Origin: Serinicoccus profundi
Lineage (GTDB): Bacteria; Actinomycetota; Actinomycetes; Actinomycetales; Dermatophilaceae
DNA: 64,000 nucleotides
Direction of reading: 5' to 3'
Assembly: GCF_008001015.1 (NCBI RefSeq)
Contig: NZ_CP042862.1
Span: 434,001 to 498,000 of the forward strand
This document shows positions 9,549 to 18,171 of the stretch, in pieces (within the stretch, counting starts at the first letter, position 1; the number at the start of each line of letters is the position of its first letter). The notes beneath the pieces were generated by a model, which was not told where the DNA came from, did not search any database, and saw only the letters and a program-made list of their open reading frames with translations. The translations under genes and the position numbers were made by a program.

Positions 9549-10037
9549 ATGGATGTGACCGTCACCACCACCTTCGACGCGCCGCGGCCGCTGGTCGCCG
9601 CGATCGCGGGTGACCCCGACCAGGCGATGCGGTGGTATGCCAACATCCGTTCCGTGCGCTGGCAGTCGGCGCCGGAGGTGGTCGAGGGCGCCCGGGTCGA
9701 CTTCGTGGCGCGCTTCCTCGGGCGGCAGCTGGCCTACACCTACGAGATCGTCGACCTGGTGCCGGACGAGCGGCTCGTCATGCGGACCGACGACGGTCCG
9801 TTCCCGATGGAGACGACCTACACGTGGTGGGACGAGGACCCGGCGCAGGAGGGTGGGCCGGCGCGCACCGGGATGAGCCTGCGCAACGCCGGCCGCCCCA
9901 AGGCGATGACGACGCTCGCCTCCGGCGCGGTGACGCTTGGGATGAAGCGGGCCATGCGCCGCGACCTGGAGCGCCTGCGGCTGGTGCTGCGCGAGGCGCA
10001 GGACGCGCCCCCCGACGACGGACCGACCACGGCCTAG
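9549..10037 (+). CDS. SRPBCC (START-like) family protein
   Basis: A 162-residue protein of the SRPBCC/polyketide-cyclase-like superfamily, a helix-grip fold that binds hydrophobic ligands. The opening MDVTVTTTFDAPRPLVAAIA and the central VVEGARVDFVARFLGR match small actinobacterial members. The start at 9549 is preferred over an in-frame ATG 15 codons upstream, because family homology begins here and a -10-like CATACT lies nine bases upstream. No catalytic residues can be assigned. The TAG stop is the first part of a long hairpin. Confidence 0.7.
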   Translation: MDVTVTTTFDAPRPLVAAIAGDPDQAMRWYANIRSVRWQSAPEVVEGARVDFVARFLGRQLAYTYEIVDLVPDERLVMRTDDGPFPMETTYTWWDEDPAQEGGPARTGMSLRNAGRPKAMTTLASGAVTLGMKRAMRRDLERLRLVLREAQDAPPDDGPTTA

Positions 10038-10078
10038 CACGACCTTCATCGGCGAACTTCCCGATGAAGCCCGTGCTA
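10035..10078. terminator. bidirectional terminator hairpin with the TAG stop in its arm
   Basis: TAGCACG-acc-TTCATCGG (10035-10052) pairs with CCGATGAA-gcc-CGTGCTA (10061-10078) around an eight-base loop. The outer and inner stems are perfect and separated by a three-base internal mismatch. It lies between convergent genes and can serve both strands. Confidence 0.75.
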
Positions 10079-10175
10079 TCCCGTGGTCACTCCCGCAGGG
10101 GCGGGCGGGGCAGGGCGGGGTTGGGCGGGCGAGGGGGACGGGGTATGCCGTGGGGACAGGTGGGGAGGGCCGCGC

Positions 10176-11258
10176 TCAGGCGGGGAGGTCGGCGGTGAGC
10201 CGGGGGAGGGCCCGCTCGAGCGGGCCGGGCAGGGTGGCGCCGAAGGGGTCCACGGTGACCGGGGCGCCCCGGCGGGTGGGGCGCTTCCAGGTGCCGAAGG
10301 CCTTGCCGGCGCTGACCACGGTGGGGCGGAACACGCCGTTGCGCCCCGGCACCACCAGCTCCTCCTCGGCCCGGTCGAGGACGGCCCGGCGGTCGCCGTA
10401 GCCGAGGACCAGCTCGTCGAACCCGGGCAGGAGCAGGGGTGCCGCGCTGGGTCGGGAGGACTCGGCGTGCCGCGCGAGCACCTGCGGGTCGACCCAGTGC
10501 TCGACGCCGTCGACCTCGATGACCTCGAGCTCCTCCCTCGCGGCGGGGAGGACGGGCGCGAGGTCGCGCTTGAGCAGCTTGGTCCACCAGAGGAAGTCGG
10601 CGGCGGGGACCGGCCCGTGGCTGCGGACGTAGCGGGTGAACCACTCGGCGACCGCCTCCTCGCCGGCCAGCGACCGGGGGCTGGTGATCCACTCCTCCAT
10701 GAGGACCAAACGTTGCTCCTTGCCGCTCGTGGGCCCCTGGCAGATGAGCCCGTGGAGGGAGAGGTGGAAGAGCAGGTGGTAGCCGCGCCCGGCGCTCGGG
10801 GCCAGTCCGGCGTCCTCCCAGGCCGCGAGCAGCTCGCCGCGGGTCAGTCCCTCGCCCGCGAGGGCCTCCAGAGCGATCGTCTCGGCGGTGGTCAGGGTCG
10901 CGGTGTCGAGGCCGAGCGCCTCCCGGCGACGGGTGGTCTCGCGCAGGATCTTGGTGGAGGTCAGCCCGAGCATCCAGCCGAGGTCCTCGGCGGCCACGAC
11001 GAAGAGGGTGCCTCTCATCGGCCAGCTGCGGACGATCTCGCCGTCGTCGTAGGCGGCCCGGACGTCCGCGAGCCGTCGCGAGGTCGTGCGCAGCGCGATG
11101 GAGGTGGTCGAGCCGGGGTAGTCCTGACCCTGGGTGCAGGTGAGGTGGCGGACCACCGCTGCGGGGTCGGGCATCGGGTCGACCAGTCGTTGAGACAGCA
11201 CCCGCATCCGGGCGACGTCGGCCAGGGTCCAGCCGCGCCCCGCACCGCCAGCGCTCAC
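10176..11258 (-). CDS. winged-helix DNA-binding protein, AlkZ/YcaQ-like (HTH_42)
   Basis: A 360-residue protein of the family that includes the AlkZ/YcaQ DNA glycosylases, made of tandem winged-helix domains. RLVDPMPDPAAVVRHLTCTQGQD near the N-terminus and IVRSWPMRGTLFVVAAEDL (about residues 76-94) are family marks. The Gln-Gly-Gln (residues 43-45) corresponds to the QΦQ-type catalytic motif of glycosylases, so base excision of bulky lesions is possible; other members are annotated only as DNA-binding. It starts with GTG overlapping the stop of the upstream YdeI-like gene (GTGA), so both belong to one operon with the PNPOx-like gene. Confidence 0.82.
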   Translation of the reverse strand: MSAGGAGRGWTLADVARMRVLSQRLVDPMPDPAAVVRHLTCTQGQDYPGSTTSIALRTTSRRLADVRAAYDDGEIVRSWPMRGTLFVVAAEDLGWMLGLTSTKILRETTRRREALGLDTATLTTAETIALEALAGEGLTRGELLAAWEDAGLAPSAGRGYHLLFHLSLHGLICQGPTSGKEQRLVLMEEWITSPRSLAGEEAVAEWFTRYVRSHGPVPAADFLWWTKLLKRDLAPVLPAAREELEVIEVDGVEHWVDPQVLARHAESSRPSAAPLLLPGFDELVLGYGDRRAVLDRAEEELVVPGRNGVFRPTVVSAGKAFGTWKRPTRRGAPVTVDPFGATLPGPLERALPRLTADLPA

Positions 11259-12118
11259 GGGCGCCCCTCCGCGTCTGCGTCGACACCCGCGGTCGCCATC
11301 CTCGCGTCGCCCTCGGTGGTCGTCTTCGCGTCGCCCTCGGTGGTCGTCTTCATGTCGCCCTCGGTGGTCGCCTTCGCGTCACCCTCACCGGCCTCATCGC
11401 GGTCGTCACGCCCGGTCGGCGCCTGCGCGGCTGGCGCCGCCTGCGCGGCTGGCGCCGCCTGCGCGGCTGACGCCGCCTGCGCTGCCGCCGCGGCACGCCC
11501 CTGCCAGGCGGGGGTGTCACCGAAGCGCTGGGAGGGGATCTGCAGCCCCGCGGCGCTGGCCTCCACCAGGGTGACCAGCCGGGAGGCGCGGGTGTCCTCC
11601 CGCTTGGCGGTGCTCAGCCACGACGTGACGATCCGCCGGTAGCCGGGGGTCGCCGCGGACCAGAACGCCCACGCGGCCGGGTCGGCCCGCAGCGCCGACT
11701 CCTGGTGCGGCTCCAGCTCGATGTCGGGCCGCTCGAAGGAGTAGACGGCCGTCCGCTCGGGGGTGCGCGCCTCGAACGCCGCGATCCCGGCCGGCCGCAT
11801 CAGCCCCTCGGCGGTGAGCCGCTGCACGTGCGCGACGTTGACCGCGCTCCAGATGCTGCGCAACCGGCGTGGGGTCCATCGCTGGCGACGCGCGTCGTCG
11901 TCGATCCGCTGGCTCACCGAGTCGATCCAGCCGAAGCACAGCGCCTGCGGGACGGCCTCCGCCCAGGTCAGCCCGCGGTCGGGCACGTGCTTCTTGAACA
12001 ACCCCATCCACAGCTCGTCGGCGCTCTCGTGGTGCTCCTCCAGCCAGGCGCGGAAGTCCTCCGGCCCGTCGAAGAAGATCGCCGGCCGCTCCTGGCTCCC
12101 GCCCGCACGCCACCCCAT
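11255..12118 (-). CDS. YdeI/OmdA-associated family protein with repetitive C-terminal tail
   Basis: A 287-residue protein. Residues 1-190 are the YdeI/OmpD-associated (OmdA) family: FRAWLEEHHESADELWMGLFKK, the pattern ALCFGWIDSVSQRIDD and WSAVNVAHVQRLTAEGLM are diagnostic. Function is unknown in the family. From about residue 200 the tail is unusual: an Ala-rich stretch of six-residue repeats (AAPAAQ) and then eight-residue repeats rich in Thr, Glu, Gly, Asp and Lys. These come from tandem DNA repeats (see the repeat entries) and look disordered. ATG at 12118 lies two bases after the stop of the PNPOx-like gene. Confidence 0.8.
   Translation of the reverse strand: MGWRAGGSQERPAIFFDGPEDFRAWLEEHHESADELWMGLFKKHVPDRGLTWAEAVPQALCFGWIDSVSQRIDDDARRQRWTPRRLRSIWSAVNVAHVQRLTAEGLMRPAGIAAFEARTPERTAVYSFERPDIELEPHQESALRADPAAWAFWSAATPGYRRIVTSWLSTAKREDTRASRLVTLVEASAAGLQIPSQRFGDTPAWQGRAAAAAQAASAAQAAPAAQAAPAAQAPTGRDDRDEAGEGDAKATTEGDMKTTTEGDAKTTTEGDARMATAGVDADAEGRP
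11306..11386. repeat. tandem repeat, 24-base unit
   Basis: Three full units (11306-11329, 11330-11353, 11354-11377) and a partial fourth, each beginning GTCGCCCTCGGTGGTCGYCT on the plus strand. They encode an eight-residue repeat in the tail of the YdeI-like protein. The length is a multiple of three, so copy changes would keep the frame. Confidence 0.9.
11418..11486. repeat. tandem repeat, 18-base unit
   Basis: About four units of GGCGCCGCCTGCGCGGCT, the first shortened by three bases and the last diverged. They encode the Ala/Pro/Gln-rich six-residue repeat of the YdeI-like protein tail. Confidence 0.88.
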
Positions 12119-12120
12119 GC

Positions 12121-12639
12121 TCAGCCGCCGGTGAAGGTGAAGCGCGTGCAGTCGGTGGGGAAGGCGAACCACGCGAGCACGCGGTGCGGGGTGATGACCC
12201 GCAGCCCGCCGCCGTCCTCCCCGGCCCAAGAGTCGGGGCCGGGGGTGTAGCCGGACTCGGCATACTTGCCGAACGCCGCGGAGAGGCGCGGGCCCAGGTA
12301 GTCGGGATCGGCGCGGGTGGCGTGCGACTCGCCCTCGACGATGACCACCTCGGTGCCGCTCTCCAGGGTCAGCGTGACCGCCGGGTTGTCCTCGACGTTG
12401 CGGGTATGCCGTGTCGTCGGCGCCCCGTCGTACCAGAACCGGCCGTCCAGCCAGACGCCCCAGCGCGGCACCGCGTGCGGGCGGCCGTCCGGGCGCACGC
12501 TGGAGAGCCAGTAGTGCTGGGAGTCCCGCAGCCGGGGCTCCACCTGCTCCCAGGCCAGCAGCCCGTCGGTCGACTCGGGCAGGCCATAGCCCTCGGGCAG
12601 GGCCGGCCGCTCGCTGCGCGGTGGCGACGTGTGCTCCAT
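12121..12639 (-). CDS. pyridoxamine 5'-phosphate oxidase-like flavin-binding protein
   Basis: A 172-residue split-barrel protein of the PNPOx-like superfamily, which binds FMN, F420 or haem. The pattern HYWLSSVRPDGRPHAVPRWGVWLDGRFWYDG and NPAVTLTLESGTEVVIVEG is typical. Members reduce or oxidise small substrates, or act in F420-linked detoxification; which cofactor applies here cannot be told. ATG at 12639 is chosen because TAGGGT lies eight bases upstream, giving a leaderless start; 15 further in-frame codons upstream have no homology look. It leads the operon with the YdeI-like and AlkZ-like genes. Confidence 0.8.
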   Translation of the reverse strand: MEHTSPPRSERPALPEGYGLPESTDGLLAWEQVEPRLRDSQHYWLSSVRPDGRPHAVPRWGVWLDGRFWYDGAPTTRHTRNVEDNPAVTLTLESGTEVVIVEGESHATRADPDYLGPRLSAAFGKYAESGYTPGPDSWAGEDGGGLRVITPHRVLAWFAFPTDCTRFTFTGG

Positions 12640-12647
12640 ACCCGACG

Positions 12648-12653
12648 ACCCTA
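12648..12653 (-). promoter_or_regulatory. -10 element TAGGGT of the PNPOx-like operon
   Basis: TAGGGT on the minus strand is eight bases before the ATG at 12639, giving a probable leaderless transcript. Confidence 0.4.
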
Positions 12654-12690
12654 GACCCGACCCCCGACAGACCTCTGCCTCCACCGGATC

Positions 12691-12730
12691 GTCCCGTGGG
12701 AGTCGCGGCCGGTCCCGATTCCCACGGGAC
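12691..12730. promoter_or_regulatory. perfect 11-base inverted repeat between divergent genes
   Basis: GTCCCGTGGGA (12691-12701) and TCCCACGGGAC (12720-12730) are exact complements separated by 18 bases. The site lies between the divergent PNPOx-like and VOC genes, upstream of both. It could be an operator for a dimeric regulator or an RNA hairpin in the VOC leader. Confidence 0.5.
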
Positions 12731-12761
12731 GCGACCGACGCTCCTGTGGCACGGTGAGGGC

Positions 12762-13193
12762 ATGGGCGATCTCACCATCACACCCAAGCTCGCGGTGCGG
12801 GGCGCCGACGCGGCGATCGACTTCTACGGCGCGGTGCTCGACGCCCGGCTGCGCACGAGGTATGCCATGGGCCCGGCCGTCGTCTTCGCCGAGCTCGCGC
12901 TGCGGCACGGAGGCCGGCTGCAGCTCAAGGAGGCCGACGACACCGACCCGGCCCCGCCGGAGGGCGGCGGGGGCGTCATCCTCGACCTGCTGACCGACGA
13001 CCCGGACGCGCTCATGGCGCGGGCGCTGGAGCACGGCGCCGAGGAGATCTTCCCGGTCGCGGACCAGCCCTACGGCTCCCGCCAGGGCCGCTTCCGTGAC
13101 CCCTTCGGTCACCAGTGGATCATGGGCACGCCGGTCGCGATGACCGACGACGAGGTCCAGGCGGCCCTCGACGCCTGGACCCGGCACACCTGA
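12762..13193 (+). CDS. VOC family protein (glyoxalase/PhnB-like)
   Basis: A 143-residue vicinal-oxygen-chelate protein. The opening TPKLAVRGADAAIDFYGAVLDA and the closing PYGSRQGRFRDPFGHQWIMGTP are the two beta-alpha-beta-beta-beta modules seen in PhnB/YdhR-like members. Catalytic metal ligands differ between subfamilies, so no reaction can be assigned. ATG at 12762 follows GGTGAGGG. It converges on purL with only six bases between stops. Confidence 0.85.
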   Translation: MGDLTITPKLAVRGADAAIDFYGAVLDARLRTRYAMGPAVVFAELALRHGGRLQLKEADDTDPAPPEGGGGVILDLLTDDPDALMARALEHGAEEIFPVADQPYGSRQGRFRDPFGHQWIMGTPVAMTDDEVQAALDAWTRHT

Positions 13194-13199
13194 GCCGCC

Positions 13200-16100
13200 T
13201 CAGCCCACCCAGACCCGCGCGTTGCGGAACATCCGGAGCCACGGGCTGGGGTCCTCGATGGCGCCGTCGGTCCACGACAGCTGGGCGTTGCGGGCCACCC
13301 GCTCCGGGTGCGGCATCATCGCGGTGAACCGGCCATCGGGCGTCGTCACCGCGGTGAGCCCACCGGGGGAGCCGTTGGGGTTGGCGGGGTAGGTGGTCGC
13401 CGCGTCGCCGCGTCCGTCGACGTAGCGCATGGCCGCCGCGACGCCCGCCTCGTCCCCCTGCCGGGAGAAGTCGGCCCGGCCCTCGCCGTGGGCCACCGCG
13501 ATCGGCAGCCGCGACCCGGCCATCCCGGCGAAGAGCAGCGAGGGGCTCTCGAGCACCTCGACCTGGGAGAGGCGGGCCTCGTACTGCTCGCTGCGGTTGC
13601 GCACGAAGCGCGGCCAGGCCGACGCCCCGGGGATCAGCTCGGTCAGCGCGGCGAACATCTGGCAGCCGTTGCAGATCCCGAGGGCGAAGGTGTCCGGCCG
13701 CGCGAAGAAGCCGGCGAAGGCGTCCGTGAGGCCAGGGTTGAAGAGCACGGAGCGCGCCCAGCCCTCACCCGCCCCGAGCGTGTCGCCGTAGGAGAAGCCG
13801 CCGGCGGCCACCAGCCCCACCAGAGCCGGGTCCGCGAGGTCGACACGGCCCGCCTGGAGGTCGGTCATGTGCACGTCCAGCGTGTCGAAGCCGGCGCGGT
13901 CGAAGGCGAAGGCCGTCTCCACGTGGCTGTTGACGCCCTGCTCGCGCAGCACGGCGACCCGGGGGCGGACGCCGCGCGAGACGTAGGGCGCCGCGACGTC
14001 CTGCGTCGGGTCGAAGGTCGGCGCCACGACGAGACCGGGCTCGTCGCGACCGACGGCCTCGTGCTCCTCCTGCGCGCACGCCGGGTGGTCCCGCAGCGTC
14101 GCGATCCGCCAGGACACGTCGTCCCAGGCCTGCGCGAGGTCGGCGACCGGCTCCTCCAGGGCCACGCGCTCGCCGCGCACGACCACCCGCCGCCTCGTGG
14201 TCGCCTGGCCGAGCCGGCGCACGAGGCCCTCGTCCAGGTGGCGGCCCAGGATCCCCTCGGCCTCCTCGACGCGACCGGCGGCCACGCCCAGCACGACCCC
14301 CAGCTCCTCGGCGAAGAGCCCTGCCACTCCGACACCGTCGCCGAGCGTGACGTCGACGCCGACGCTCCCGGCGAAGGCCATCTCGCACAGGGTCGCCCAG
14401 AGACCACCGTCGGAGCGGTCGTGGTATGCCGTGACGAGGCCCGCTGCGCGCAGCTCGCCGAGCGCGGTCGCGAGGCCGGTGATCCGGGTCGGGTCGTCGA
14501 GGTCGGGGACGGTGCCGCCGAACTCGCCGCGGACCTGCGCCAGGATCGAGCCGCCGAGCCGGTCGGCCCCGGCGCCGAGGTCGAGGAGCAGCAGCGCGTC
14601 GTCGGCGCCGAGCTGCGGGGTCCACGTGCCCCGCACGTCGGGCAGCGCGGCGAAGGCCGAGACCACGAGCGAGACCGGTGAGGTCACCTGCTGGACGACG
14701 CCGCGCCCGGCCTGCTCCTCGGTCCACCGGGTCCGCATCGAGAGCGAGTCCTTGCCCACCGGCACCGAGATGCCCAGGGCCGGGCAGAGCTCGAGCGCGA
14801 CGGCCCGCACGGTGTCGTGCAGGGCGGCGTCCTCACCGGGCTCGCCGCAGGCGGCCATCCAGTTGCAGGACAGCTTGACCCCGCTCAGGGTGACGGGGGC
14901 GGCCAGCAGGTTGGTCAATGCCTCGCCGACGGCCATCCGCCCCGAGGCGGGGCCGTCGACGGCGGCCAGCGGCATCCGCTCCCCGCTCGCCATCGCCTCC
15001 CCGGCCAGCCCGACGTGGTCGGCCAGCGTGACCGCGACGTCGGCGACCGGCACCTGCCACGGGCCGACCATCTGGTCGCGGTGGCTGAGGCCGCCCACGG
15101 TGCGGTCACCGATGGTGATGAGGAAGCGCTTGGAGGCCACGCTCGGGTGACGGAGCACGGCATACGCCGCCTCCCGCAGCGCCTCGCCGTCGAGGGTGTC
15201 CACGTCGAGCTCGGGGGTCCGGCGGGTGAGGCGGTGGACGTCCCGGGTCATCTTCGGCGGCTTGCCGAGGAGCACGCCCATCGGCATGTCCACCGGGTCG
15301 TCGGCCTCCGCCACCGCGCCGTCGGCCTCCTCCGCGCCACCGGTCACGACCAGCTCGGTCTCGGCTTGCGCGACGCCGACGACGGCATACGGGCAGCGCT
15401 CGCGCGCGCAGAGGGCGGCGAAGGAGTCCAGCGACGCCGGGGCGATGGCCAGGACGTAGCGCTCCTGGCTCTCGTTGGACCAGATCTCCTTGGGCGAGAG
15501 CCCGGACTCGGCCAGGGGCACCTGGGAGAGGTCGAAGCGGGCGCCGAGCCCCGGCGTCGTCGACGAGCTCGGGGAAGGCGTTGGACAAGCCGCCCGCGCC
15601 GACGTCGTGGATCGCCAGCATGGGGTTGTCGGCGCCGCGCGAGAAGCAGTGGTTGATGACCTCCTGCGCGCGCCGCTGCATCTCGGGGTTGCCGCGCTGC
15701 ACCGAGTCGAAGTCGAGCTCGGCGGCGTTGGTGCCGGCCGCCATCGAGCTCGCCGCCCCGCCACCCATGCCGATCCGCATGCCGGGACCCCCGAGCTGCA
15801 CGAGCAGGGTGCCGGCGGGGAAGCGGACCTTCTCCGTCTGGTCGGCGCTGATCGCCCCCAGGCCACCGGCGCTCATGATCGGCTTGTGGTAGCCGCGGCG
15901 CACGCCGTCGACGGTCTGCTCGTAGACCCGGAAGAAGCCGCCGAGCCCGGGCCGACCGAACTCGTTGTTGAAGGCCGCGGCACCGAGCGGCGCCTCGATC
16001 ATGATGTCCAGAGGGGTCGCGAGGTGCTCGGGCGCGCCCGGGCCCGGATCGGCACTCTCCCAGGGCTCGTCGGTCCCGGGGAGATGCAGGTGGGACACGG

Positions 16101-17169
16101 CGAAGCCGGTGAGCCCGGCCTTGGGTGCGCTGCCCCGCCCGGTCGCCCCCTCGTCGCGGATCTCGCCCCCCGCCCCGGTCGCGGCGCCGGGGAAGGGCGA
16201 GATCGCCGTCGGGTGGTTGTGCGTCTCGACCTTCATGAGGACGTGCACGGTGTCCTCGCGCAGGGCATACCGCTCCCCCGTGGCCCGACCCGTCGCCCTC
16301 GGGCACGAACCGGCTGACCCGGCCGCCCTCCATCACCGACGCGTTGTCCTTGTAGGCGATGACCGTGCCCTGCCCCGCGACGGCCTCGGTGTGCCGGATC
16401 ATCCCGAAGAGGCTGTGCTCCTGCTCCTGCCCGTCGATGACGAAGTCGGCGTTGAAGATCTTGTGCCCGGCAGTGCTCGGAGTTGGCCTGGGCGAACATC
16501 GTCAGCTCGACGTCGGTCGGGTTGCGGCGCAGCGCGGTGAAGGACTCGACGAGGTAGTCGATCTCGTCCGCGGACAGCGCCAGGCCGAAGGAGGCATCGG
16601 CCTCGGCCAGCGCCTCGCGCCCCCGCCCGAGCACGTCCACCCGAGCCATCGGTGCGGGTTCGCGCTCGGCGAAGAGGAGGGCGGTCGCCTCGCGCGTGGG
16701 CAGCGCCGACTCCGTCATCCGGTCGTGCAGGAGCTGTGCGCAGGCCGTCCACGTCGGCTCGTCCAGCGCGGGGCCGTCGTGGGTCAGGTGGTACTCCGTC
16801 ACCCGCTCGACCCCGGCGCACCGCCAGGCCGCAGTTGTGCAGGATGTCGGTCGCCTTGCTCGACCACGGTGAGATCGTGCCGAGACGGGGGGAGACGACG
16901 ACCAGCGAGGTATGCCGTGTCCCACCGGCGGTCTCGCCCGTCACCTCCTCCGTCGGCCACGGCTCGCCGTAGGTGAGGATGGCGCGCAGGCCGTCGAGCT
17001 CGCCCGTGTCCGGCTCGTGCTCGGTGGCGACGACGTGCACGTGCCGTGCCGTCAAGCCGGTGACCCCCGGCACGACCTGCTGCAGCCGGCGCAGCAGCCC
17101 CTCGGCGCGGAAGTCGGAGAGGGCCGAGCCACCCGGCACGGTGGTGAGGACGAGGTCGTGGGCTGCCAT
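13200..17169 (-). pseudogene. purL: phosphoribosylformylglycinamidine synthase, single-chain form, interrupted by four frameshifts
   Basis: Encodes the large FGAM synthase that makes FGAM from FGAR, glutamine and ATP in step four of purine synthesis. Reading starts at ATG 17169 (AGGAG upstream) but breaks four times. Each break sits in a G/C run and is repaired by removing one base: 16811-16814, 16466-16468, 16275-16279 and 15549-15552. With these four corrections the gene is 3966 bases, exactly 1322 codons, and gives a full-length 1321-residue protein: PurS-like N-terminus, two synthase domains ([28 protein letters not shown]) and a C-terminal glutaminase domain with nucleophile Cys in GICNGCQM and PHPERV. 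Because purC and purD are intact and the pathway needs it, sequence or assembly error is more likely than decay. Confidence 0.85.
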
Positions 17170-17213
17170 GTCGGTGAGGCTCCTGGCGGGGTCGGTGGTC
17201 GGTCGCTGCCGGG

Positions 17214-18170
17214 TCAGGTGCGCGGGGCGAAGGTCGTGCCGGTGAGGGCCTCGTAGGCCTCGACGTAGCGGGCCCGGGTGAGGTCGACGACCTCCGGGGG
17301 CAGGGTCGGGGGCGGGGCGTCGGAGGCGCGGTCCCAGCCGCTGGCCGCCGAGGTCAGCCAGTCCCGGAGCACCTGCTTGTCGTAGGACGTCTGCGCCCGA
17401 CCCGGCTCCCAGTCGGCGGCCCGCCAGAAGCGCGAGGAGTCCGGCGTGAGCACCTCGTCGGCGAGGGTGACCTGCACGGCGTCGGGGTCGATCTCGGCCC
17501 AGCAGGGCGCGCCGGCGTCGTCGACCGGCACCGACGCGGGGTCGATGCCGAACTCCACCTTGGTGTCGGCGATGAGGATGCCGCGGGCGGCGGCGATCTC
17601 GTTGCCGCGGGCCAGGATCGCCACGGTGAGGTCGCGCAGCCGGTGGGCCAGGCGGGGGCCGACGAGCTCGACCACCTGCTCCAGGCTGATGGGCTCGTCG
17701 TGCTCGCCGACGGGCGCCTTGGTGCTCGGGGTGAAGACCGGCTCGGGCAGCCGCGACCCGTCGACCAGCCCCGGGGGGAGCGGCACGCCGGAGACCGCGC
17801 CGGTCGCGGCATACTCCCCGAGTCCGCCGCCGGTGAGGTAGGCGCGGGCGACGCACTCGACGGGCAGCATCATCAGGCGGCGCACGTAGACCCCGCGGCC
17901 GGCGACCTGCTCCGGCACGTCCGTGGAGAGCACGTGGTGGGGGGCGAGGTCGGCGAGCTGGTCGAACCACCACAGCGACAGCTGGGTGAGGACCGCGCCC
18001 TTGTCCGGGACCGGCGTGTCCAGGACGTGGTCGTAGGCGCTGACCCGGTCGGAGGCGACGAGGAGCAGCCTGCTCCCGTCGCGCTCGCCGGTCTGCGGGT
18101 CGAGCGGTGCGTAGAGCCCGCGGACCTTGCCGGAGTAGAGCAGCTCGTGCCCGGGGATCGTCTGGGTCAT
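17214..18170 (-). CDS. purC: phosphoribosylaminoimidazole-succinocarboxamide synthase
   Basis: A 318-residue SAICAR synthase that couples CAIR and aspartate with ATP in purine synthesis. Motifs visible: LLYSGKVRGLY (nucleotide loop), LLLVASDRVSAYD, the AIR-ribonucleotide segment VECVARAYLTGGGLGEY, and ILIADTKVEFG plus EVLTPDSSRFW. Length is that of the longer (about 300-residue) PurC form. ATG at 18170 follows the purD stop with one base between, so the two are translationally coupled; purL follows 44 bases downstream. Confidence 0.95.
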   Translation of the reverse strand: MTQTIPGHELLYSGKVRGLYAPLDPQTGERDGSRLLLVASDRVSAYDHVLDTPVPDKGAVLTQLSLWWFDQLADLAPHHVLSTDVPEQVAGRGVYVRRLMMLPVECVARAYLTGGGLGEYAATGAVSGVPLPPGLVDGSRLPEPVFTPSTKAPVGEHDEPISLEQVVELVGPRLAHRLRDLTVAILARGNEIAAARGILIADTKVEFGIDPASVPVDDAGAPCWAEIDPDAVQVTLADEVLTPDSSRFWRAADWEPGRAQTSYDKQVLRDWLTSAASGWDRASDAPPPTLPPEVVDLTRARYVEAYEALTGTTFAPRT

Positions 18171-18171
18171 C

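Noticed and set aside
11306-11486. CRISPR array
   Set aside because: The repeats are contiguous without unique spacers and are coding; no cas genes are present.
15550-16815. Programmed frameshifting in purL
   Set aside because: Four shifts of the same sign in simple G/C runs, none with a slippery heptamer and structure typical of programmed sites, fit insertion errors better.
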